This document shows, piece after piece, positions 56,734 to 64,000 of a DNA stretch of 64,000 nt. The notes beneath the pieces were generated by a model. The model had not been told where the DNA came from, searched no databases, and saw only the letters and a program-made list of their open reading frames with translations. The first letter of the stretch is position 1. Every line of letters starts with the position of its first letter. The position numbers were made by a program, and so were the translations under genes. Origin of the DNA: Bursaphelenchus xylophilus (lineage: Eukaryota > Nematoda > Chromadorea > Rhabditida > Aphelenchoididae); assembly GCA_904066235.2 (NCBI GenBank), contig CAJFCV020000003.1:7688001-7752000 (forward strand), in the 5' to 3' direction.

Positions 56734-57906
56734 TCAGCACATTTTCCGTGTGTTTTCTTGGCATATCACAATTTTTGGCAATGGATAGCCAAATATCAGA
56801 AAGTCATAATAATACATCTTGACCAGCATCTGCATTAAATATGGACTTGATCTGACCTCTTGTTCCAACTTCATCGAAATAATTTTATCCGCTGTGGAAT
56901 GCCTCGTTCGTCCTGAATTCACTTGTCGTTGGATGAATCGGATTTGCTGGTCCGTCACATTATGACCTCTAAAGTAATCGAAGAGTTCGTTGAAGAATTG
57001 TTGAGTTCCATCTTTTGCTTTTGAGTACTTCAATATATTATACTTGGAGAAATGGGTCGCGAATTGGCAACGCCTGGAGAAATATATAAAATATAAATCA
57101 TTACTGGTTCCTAACAAAAATTTTAAATTGACCTACCAATTCTGCGGGAAGAAGTGTTGATCGTCAAAAGAGGCCACCCCTTCACCCACCGCAAACCTCG
57201 TCATCCTCTCGTATTCCTTCTCAATAAAGCAAGTAACATTCCCTTCGCAGTTGTTACAAGTTCCACGTCGTTTTTTGTAAATCTTTTCGATCAGACATTT
57301 GTCTGTAAATCCGGAGATAAACCGTTCGATGGGATCTCGACTGACCGCCAAGTTCAGGTATTCCCTTTTATACTTTTTGTAACCCTGGATGGCATAAATA
57401 TTATTGGCTTCGTTTTTGTATTTACAAAGGCTGAAAAGGAGGTTTTCAAGGAATAAAGAACGCTATCAATGCTGGAGTTCGCTTACCGGATGTTGAAGTC
57501 CTCCTTGTTGATACTCCTCTTCTTTTCAACAAACTTTTTTGAATCATATAAGTAGCAGATAATGGCCGTTAGAACAGTAGACATGTTCTTTTCAATAACA
57601 CACACATTTATTTTGTGCCTATAGGAAAACTAATAAAAGGTTAATGAATTTTACACTCCTTAAACTTACTCGATATCTCCTTTCAAACAACACAAATGGC
57701 GGTATAATGTAATCACTCCTGTCATCTGGAGTCCATGTAATCCCAGAACTTTCATTTGTTCTCAAAGTTGCCTCGGGCTCCCCCCTCACTTCCGTATTTT
57801 TACTTGTGTATGAGATCATGAAGACACAACATAATAAAATTGCGAAAAATACTTTCCATAAGTTGTTAATCATAGTCAAATGTAGTAACTGAATAAGTAT
57901 TGGCAC
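56734..57906 (-). CDS. Carbohydrate (chondroitin-type) sulfotransferase
   Basis: Exons in transcript order 57906-57670, 57629-57487, 57430-57137, 57073-56734 give 337 aa. An alternative start is 57873 (MINNLWK). A type II anchor (VFFAILLCCVFMISY) leads into a lumenal domain. INVCVIEKNMSTVLTAIICY is the 5'-phosphosulfate-binding region and VSRDPIERFISGF the 3'-phosphate-binding region of the Sulfotransfer_2 family. NNCEGNVTCFIEKEY and a QHFFPQNWRC block are typical of the nematode branch. It should transfer sulfate from PAPS to glycosaminoglycan or related sugars in the Golgi. The second exon uses the first of two nearby acceptors, since the nearer one breaks the frame. Confidence 0.92.
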
Positions 57907-58571
57907 AATAATTGCAAAAGGACAAGAGCGGATGTATTCCGATGACTCAACTATCCTTTGACAAAGGAAGTCTACATTAAAAACACTCGTTTCGGGGGAG
58001 TTTTCACAACAAAATGGGATTTAAACCCAGCCCGTTAATCCAATAATTCATGTTTGAAACGTGTTGCTGATTACCTGTTCCAACTCTGTTTATGTATTCT
58101 GTGCATTCGATAGATCTTGATCATCTACGTATGTACGGATTAGTCGATCCGATGTAAGGGCAAGAACGCAAAAAAAAATTATTTTCGTGAGACGTATACT
58201 CAAACCTTTCTTTCAGAAAGTCCGAATAGGTGATTTCATAACCGTTGATAGACCACGGAGTTGTGGCACCTCCGTGGTGCCACAAACTCCACCAATGCCA
58301 TTGTACATACAGCAATTTCGTCTTGAGGTTTGCTTTCGATCATCTGATTTTTGTTAAGAAGTCGAAAAAAATATAAACTATCCATAAACAGAAAAAACAT
58401 GTGCGGCTTTCATATTACTTAATTTCTGCATTCTCGCAGAAAAAAAGCGCTCGCATGGCGCTGTATACAGAAAGCTTTTCAGTGCGTTAAATAATTTCCG
58501 AGGTCTTCAGAGCAATTTTAAAAGCTGAGTTTCTTTAAGGTAATCAAGGGCGAATTGAACACTGTTTGTCG
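57907..58571. other. Intergenic with a short perfect hairpin at 58261-58285
   Basis: A shared upstream region for divergent genes. TTGTGGCACC and GGTGCCACAA flank a 5-base loop at 58261-58285. A 64-codon minus frame overlaps it and has no domain. Confidence 0.5.
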
Positions 58572-59237
58572 ATGGCAACCTTTGATTCTTGGAACGAGTT
58601 GATCCAAGATCTCGAAGATGTTCAGCCAATTTCTCCGGCCAAGGAACTCTCGTTCTTGAGGTCGATCTTAAAATTGATGAGACGAAATCGAGAACGGCCG
58701 CCGATTGATAACTCCTTTGCGAAGGAGATGAAACGAAAATATTCTGGATGCAATCATGAGCAACTTGTCAACGCTACTGAAAGGATCATGGAAGTTCTTG
58801 TAAAACAGTATAAGAAGGTCAGATTATGGAGGGATGATCGACTTTGCACTTACCACGTGAAAGAACATTATTTGAAAATAAAGATGTAAGTTTATTTTTA
58901 GACTTGTATGAACTTGAAGTGACTTTATTCGCAGTTAAAGTCATGCTTAAATCGTTTTAGAATCCGATCGCTGATGATTAAAATGTTGAAGAAATCCGAA
59001 TTCGAAAAACATGACGAAACTTGTGCCATTTGCTTGGAAGACAAGAGTAAAGATCCAGTTTATTGCCTCTTTTGTCAGCGAGCAGTCTCTTGCAAGAGCT
59101 GCTTCTCCCAATATAAGGACAGTCTAAGAGGTGCACGCTTCCACAAATGTCTGAAATGTCAGCGATTGTCCCCGCGAAACGGTATTTTTGCTGTATGTGA
59201 AAACAATTGTAGTCCTGGAAAATTTCAATTTTGCTGA
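58572..59237 (+). CDS. RING-like CxxC zinc-binding protein, copy 1
   Basis: Exons 58572-58885 and 58961-59237 join in phase 2 and give 196 aa. The first half is charged and helical. The C-terminal zinc-binding domain has four CxxC pairs (CAIC, CLFC, CKSC, CLKC) spaced 10, 5 and 15 residues apart, followed by QRLSPRNGIFAVC. It has no zinc-binding His, so it differs from a classic C3HC4 RING. A related gene follows directly. It could be an E3 ligase-like or other zinc-binding protein; function is unknown. The first ATG of the open frame is at 58572. Confidence 0.8.
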
Positions 59238-59242
59238 ATAAA
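59237..59242 (+). terminator. Poly(A) signal overlapping the stop codon
   Basis: AATAAA starts on the last base of the TGA stop of the first RING-like gene. Confidence 0.5.
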
Positions 59243-59595
59243 TATTATACATATAATATTAAAATGTTTGCTAGATATGTTGACAGACAAAAATTTAATT
59301 TACCTGCAGCTCTCTTTAATTTTTGCTTTCTGCGGGTAACATGAGTTACGTAACAGTCGGTGATTACCTTTTGGCTACAGAAATAATTTTGAGAACACAG
59401 AGATTTTCATGGGAAAAAATATTAGAAAGAAATTCAGTTGGGGTTTAATGTGACGTCAAGGAACGTTTAATATTTTGTTACTCGTGTCATTGTTTTCATA
59501 ATTCTGATTTAGAACATTGCATTTGGGCGCACCTAAGCCTCAAACCAAGAATCTGGCCAGACTTTACGATTTTTATCACTTTCAGAGTACCAAAA
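59243..59595. other. Spacer between the two RING-like genes
   Basis: No gene is seen. It holds the promoter of copy 2. Confidence 0.5.
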
Positions 59596-60620
59596 ATGGA
59601 ACGACCATTGCCAACCCATTTCTTTCCACCTATGATCATCCATGATGGGTTGGCTCCTTTCTGTCATGAGATTCAATATTATGAAAATGAAGCCGAGACA
59701 TCGGAAAACAGACCGCCACCTCCGGAAGAATTTGATTGGACCGTTCGTGGAGAATCTTACATTGTCCCAGATACGACTCCAAAAGAAAAAGAGACTGATC
59801 CCAAGCCAAAGAAACAAAGGACCCCTCGGAAAACTCGAGAGAAGCTACTAGAATTAGTCAAGATTTGTACTGACCAAATCGAAAATTTTGAATTGGACGC
59901 GGAAGAGTTTGGGTTGAATGATGATTACCGTTTTGAGCAATTTGAAGAGAATCGAGATTATAGTCAAGATCCATGTTGGCTCAAGTTACACAAGGATCTC
60001 CGAAGGTAGGACCTGCTGGTATCAGAATTATACAGGGTGTTTCAAGAAATTTGGAACAAATAATTTGCTTATATCTTTGTGTTCTTTGCGGCGATCTAAG
60101 AATTTCTTTTTGCTTCTAAAAATTGACGTCGTGCGTTTTTAGAATCTCTAAAAAAATTTTTTTTTGTGGCAGAAACGTCGTTGCAAATTATTTGTTCCAA
60201 ATTTCTTGAAACACCCTGTACAATTCACGTCAATAATTATCGGAATTATTCCTATTTCGTCGGGGGAAAAAAAAGATCTGTCGATAATTCTTGAGGCGAT
60301 TCTCAAATTTTAATTTATTGGAGGGAAAATATTTCTTGACTTGCAATATATAACATATTTTTTTCAGAATCCGCTCAAAACTTTTAAAAATGCGATCAGG
60401 CCCAAAATGTCTTCGCGAAACTGATAATTGCATTATATGCCTGAGAAAAAGAAGCAAAAATCCAGTCATGTGCCTTCAATGCAACAAAATCATCGGCTGT
60501 AAAAGATGTGTAAAAACTTGGAAGGCCAGTATAAAAGGTAGTGTATTCAAATGCCTTCGATGCCAGAGGAAATCTCCAATTAAAGATGCTTTATTCATTT
60601 GTTGGTCCAATACTGAATAA
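59596..60620 (+). CDS. RING-like CxxC zinc-binding protein, copy 2
   Basis: Exons 59596-60005 and 60368-60620 join in phase 2, the same phase and position (just before IRS..LLKM) as in copy 1, and give 220 aa. The N-terminal part is acidic and Pro/Lys-rich with PPPPEEFDWTVRG and a basic patch (KPKKQRTPRKTREK). The C-terminal domain repeats the four CxxC pairs (CIIC, CLQC, CKRC, CLRC) with spacing 10, 5 and 14. The N-terminal halves of the two copies are unrelated by eye, so only the zinc domain is clearly shared. The 362-bp intron contains a small transposable element. Confidence 0.8.
60033..60218. mobile_element. MITE with 36-bp perfect terminal inverted repeats
   Basis: The element begins CAGGGTGTTTCAAG and ends with the exact inverse. 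The perfect TIRs are 36 bp and the element is 186 bp, flanked by TA on both sides (60031-60032 and 60219-60220). TA target sites and CAGGGTG termini are typical of Tc1/mariner-derived MITEs. It has no coding capacity. It sits inside the intron of RING-like copy 2. The perfect TIRs suggest a fairly recent insertion. Confidence 0.93.
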
Positions 60621-60621
60621 A
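60616..60621 (+). terminator. Poly(A) signal overlapping the stop codon
   Basis: AATAAA spans the TAA stop (60618-60620) of the second RING-like gene. Confidence 0.5.
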
Positions 60622-61052
60622 ACAAGAGTAATGGGAAAAGTTGTTGTGCTATAATAAATTGAAATTCAAGGTTTGAATTGGAAATTTTACGGGCTTAGTC
60701 ACATGTCATGAAACTAAAACAATTTTGCCAAAACATTGGCATAATGAATCAGCGAAGAAAATATTTTTTGATTTTCGAAAAAAAATTTAGGTCTGAAAGT
60801 GGAGGAAAATGTCGCTAGAAGATCATAAATGTAGTGTAAATTCAACAGTCCGTCTAGCACAACTAAAACTATTTATTTTCCAGTTTCTTGATATTCTGTA
60901 ACTTGTGATCAAAGCACACAAATCGGGGGTGGTTTTTGGAACGGCTCAACTAAAGAAGGTCATTTCAAGGGCGACAAAGCTCTTGTTGGCGGCCGTTTTT
61001 CTCTTATCTCTTCAATTCACCCTCTATTTATATTTAGGCCTTCTCAATCAGA
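60622..61052. other. Intergenic upstream of the thioesterase gene
   Basis: No gene is seen. A tatttag at about 61031-61037, 15 bases before the ATG, could serve as a trans-splice acceptor. Confidence 0.45.
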
Positions 61053-61651
61053 ATGTCGTCAGAGTATGGCGAGAGTGATCAAGACATTCTCCAGAAGTTG
61101 ATCAGCCATTTCAAAACCCTTGGAGATCCGAACAACAAAAGATTCAACCGAGTAGCAGGAAAGGTGAGGTTTTTGGTTTAAAAACCACTTCTTTATTTGT
61201 GTTTAGGTAGTTCCGGTTTATGCGACCAGAGAAAAGGTTATTTATCATTTGACCTTGGAAGAAGAGCATCTGAACTCGAAAGGATCACTTCATGGAGGTC
61301 AGACTGCAGCGCTCGTTGATATACTGACCGCCCGAGCTGTTGGAGTACCCAAGGGTGATGCGGAAGCCAGCGGAACCGTTTCTGTCGAGCTCTCCGTCAG
61401 GTGCGACCTTGTTTTAGATACCTATCTCTGTTTAGGTACCATATCGGAAAAGTCTTTCTAAACCCCCTTGTTTTAGTTATATGAGGCCATCCAAACAAGG
61501 TGAACTCCTCGAGATCGAAGCGCGGATTCTAAAAGCGGGAGCCAGAGTTGCTTTCACGTCAATCGAGTTCAGGAAACACTCAGATAAGTCATTGATTGCC
61601 GCCGGAAAGCATACTGTAATGTTTACGAATCCACCCGAAAGGAAAGCATAA
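61053..61651 (+). CDS. Acyl-CoA thioesterase, hotdog fold (ACOT13/THEM2 type)
   Basis: Exons 61053-61163, 61207-61400, 61477-61651 give 159 aa, close to the roughly 140 aa of animal THEM2. The hotdog PaaI-type core is shown by HLNSKGSLHGGQTAALVDIL, with the conserved HGG and the catalytic Asp position in the following helix. The later strands are VSVELSVSYMRPSKQGELLE and VAFTSIEFRKH, ending with the IAAGKHTVMF strand. It hydrolyses medium- to long-chain acyl-CoA in mitochondria or cytosol. Its stop lies 93 bp from the convergent gene. Confidence 0.93.
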
Positions 61652-61744
61652 ACTATCCTTTAGAGAAAGTCCAATGGTCGCTTTACTTGTGATATATTAC
61701 AGAATAAGTAAACTAGAAACACATTTCTAATCGAGATTGATAAA

Positions 61745-62941
61745 TTACATGTAATCCATGAAGGCTAACATCAAGTTGTGTCGATTTCTGAAAAATTAAG
61801 GTAAAAAAAAATTTTGTAGGTTGCGTAAAAAGTTATGTAGTAATAGAAGCATAAATGAAGTAAAGACTCACCTTTTGTACCAGTAGTAGACGAATTGCAA
61901 GAGTAGAGGCCAAACGAACATCAGAATCCAAACTCCGAACGGGAGATTCGATGATAATCTTTCCTGTCTTCTACTCGCAATCACACTCTTCACCATTTTT
62001 TGCATTAATCGTAGTTGTAGAGAGTTGTTAAACTCAATGTCTCTCAATTGAGTTTGCATTGTTTGAACGGTTTTCTCGATTTGGAATAACATTGGGTATG
62101 CGTAGGTGTCCTAAACAATGTTCTGACTGTAATTTCTGACCTACCATATGATTCACAACTCTCCAACCGGGCATTTCATTTGAGTTGTGACTGTTGGTAC
62201 TCTCATCTGACTTGGCATCTCCTTTATTTCGACGACGTTTCGAACTCTGGGTACCACGGCGACTTCGAGCTGAAACTCGGGAAACTTTAGACATTACAAT
62301 GAGAAATTACGCATTTTTTAATTGATTTAAACGGTAATAGGCTTACGACTGAGTTTCTCAATACTCGAATTGTCACTGCTTGAAGTTTTGGGGACCTGCC
62401 CCAATGTTTCCATGTTCTGGGCACTGGCTTTTCGTGATGTGGTTGGTCTAAAATAACAATCCTCCAGTTTGAGTCATAAATAATAAGGAATTTGGATATG
62501 GCAAGTATTGTGGTACAGAATTATTGGCTGCATTTCACTTCGCGCAGATCAAGTTTATTATTTTAATCCACCAAAAGGCTAGTCGAAGGGTTGGATTGGC
62601 AGCAAAATTGTCTAGCTCAGATTTTCATGCCAATCGATCTTTTTGGTAAGCTATTTGTCAGGTTTAAAAGCCCAGCCGACCCGTTGGCTAACCATTGGAT
62701 AAACAGACTACAATCCATACCTTTGTTCTGCGTGAAATAAAACGCTTCGATTAACTTACTTCTCATCACTTTTGCTAGTCCCGGCCAGCGTCACATTCTT
62801 TTGTTTCAATAACTGCTTTTCGGCGTCTTGGACCATACTGTGGAGCTCTTCGTCTGAATAATCAGCTGCGTCTTCGTAAAAACTCATCTCGGCGATATCG
62901 TCCAAAACGTTCAAATCGGCGATTATGTCGCGGTTTGTCAT
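61745..62941 (-). CDS. Tail-anchored membrane protein, unknown function
   Basis: Exons in transcript order 62941-62760, 62447-62347, 62269-62145, 62110-61872, 61787-61745, phases 2, 1, 0 and 2, give 229 aa. The N-terminus is acidic with SFYEDAADYSDEELH. A disordered Ser/Arg/Lys-rich middle follows, then a predicted coiled coil (QIEKTVQTMQTQLRDIEFNN) and a hydrophobic segment near the end (FGVWILMFVWPLLLQFVYYW), leaving about 15 C-terminal residues with a basic start (KRNRH). This layout fits a tail-anchored ER, peroxisomal or mitochondrial protein; the tail recalls ACBD4/5-type proteins, but no acyl-CoA-binding domain is present. SFYEDA resembles a VAP-binding FFAT motif. Function is not known. 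Confidence 0.8.
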
Positions 62942-64000
62942 TAACAGTTATTCATTGGGAGACCGGGCTTATAATGGAGTTTATAAGGCAACTGAAAGCT
63001 CATCAATTATTCAAAACTGTATAAAATAAAAAGACTTTAACGCGAAAATACGATCAGGGCAGACCCCAAATTTCAAAACACCTGAAACACTGATAAAATA
63101 GCGGGTTTGTAAGGAAATATTCTTCGATTAAAACCCTAAGGCTTTCTCTCTTCAAATCGATTGGTGAAAAACAGCGAAGGAGAAAACGCAAAAACTCCTT
63201 TTCGACGAAAGAGTGAACTAGAGAAGATGTAGTACCTTGTGTTCTCGCCTCTCTTTGACATAATAGTAGTGGTAATTTTAGAGGTAAAACAGTGAGAGTT
63301 GAAGAAACACTGATTTACTTATAATGGAAAATGAAAGATAAAATCATCAAGGTTACATGATTAAAGAAGGAAGGGTTGACTGATGTAAAACTAAAAAAAG
63401 GAAGCCATCAAGAAGAAAACAGGAAATAAAAACGTTTGAACGCTCTGTGAAGGTCGCCCTCGGAGTAACATAAATTATTTCAATAGCAAGATGCAGCGGT
63501 AATAATTGAAGTAATAACCGTAGTTATTGGAACTACAATGATATGGCCCTATGGCAAATTGATTATTAAATAAAACAATCTGAACGTTCAATGCGCCAAT
63601 CTTCGAATGTTCGGGTTTTTACGGCGGGGAGACAGCCGGAGAGGAAATGTTTCTGCCAGATCTTCTGCAGAATGCTGACTAAGTTTTTTCAAAAGTCTCA
63701 GAAAATTTCTTTTTTGATTTTTTCAAGCTCCAATTCTGTAATGAATCCAAAGAATTCAAATGGTCAAGTGTTTTGTTTACTAAATTTGAAGAAGGTACAA
63801 GGAAGCTCCTCTCCCCATCCTCCCCACGGAAGACCCCGTTTTTGAGGCTTATCAAAAGAAATCTCCGAAATCTCGGTAAAGCACTCTAGAAATACAAATT
63901 AGCAATGCCACGACGCAAAACAAAAAGAATTTGAAAATGCGCGATAATCTGCCCTCAAATAAGAAAACTGAGGGGAGTAAAGTCTTCGGGGTGAAGATGT
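62942..64000. other. Intergenic to end of window, no supported gene
   Basis: An open frame at 63591-63845 has no domain or splice partner. The region is AT-rich with a GC-richer spot near 63600-63660. Confidence 0.4.

Noticed and set aside
1..64000. CRISPR arrays, rRNA genes, prokaryotic operons or viral genes
   Set aside because: None seen. The sequence is consistently nematode nuclear DNA.

Overview
This window is nuclear DNA from a nematode. The evidence is many very short introns (about 31-50 nt) flanked by gtaag and tttcag sites, AT-rich intergenic DNA, a cluster of nematode serpentine chemoreceptors, an flp-11 neuropeptide gene, tandem DEG/ENaC channels and a DUF1647-like protein. I rebuilt gene models by hand from splice sites and phase continuity. 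Wherever exons are listed, the lengths and phases close to an open frame unless I say otherwise. The species cannot be named from this sequence.

Layout, left to right: (i) 621-2225 is a near-perfect inverted repeat with arms of about 675 bp. (ii) 6.4-12.7 kb holds four tandem Str-superfamily-like chemoreceptor genes on the + strand with identical intron positions. (iii) 13.7-17.2 kb holds a secreted/membrane Cys-rich protein and the flp-11 ortholog, which converges on a 13-exon TRPC channel gene (17.55-22.2 kb, minus). (iv) 22.2-32.7 kb is a mostly gene-free stretch with one spliced orphan gene (26.1-27.4 kb). (v) 32.7-39.3 kb, all minus strand, holds an SH2 tyrosine kinase of the Fes/Fer type, a carnitine acetyltransferase with an antisense tRNA-Ser in one intron, and an ETS factor of the FLI/ERG/FEV group. 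(vi) 41-49.6 kb holds a small myristoylation-motif protein, WBP2 (+), TBCK (minus) and a pepsin-type aspartic protease (minus). (vii) 50.6-55.1 kb holds two tandem DEG/ENaC channels. (viii) 55.2-62.9 kb is dense: a DUF1647-like glycosyltransferase-like protein, a carbohydrate sulfotransferase, two RING-like CxxC zinc-binding paralogs, an ACOT13-type hotdog thioesterase and a tail-anchored protein.

The genes do not form one pathway. Several are neuronal or sensory: the chemoreceptors, flp-11, the TRPC channel, the DEG/ENaC channels and the FEV-like ETS factor. Short same-strand gaps (carnitine acetyltransferase to kinase 199 bp, protease to TBCK 277 bp, channel 1 to channel 2 about 100 bp) are compatible with nematode operons, but this is not proven. 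I found no new multi-gene system. The strongest unusual signals are the long palindrome, a TA-flanked MITE in an intron, splice or frame anomalies in TBCK, loss of the HG gating motif in both channels, and alternative first exons of the TRPC gene.
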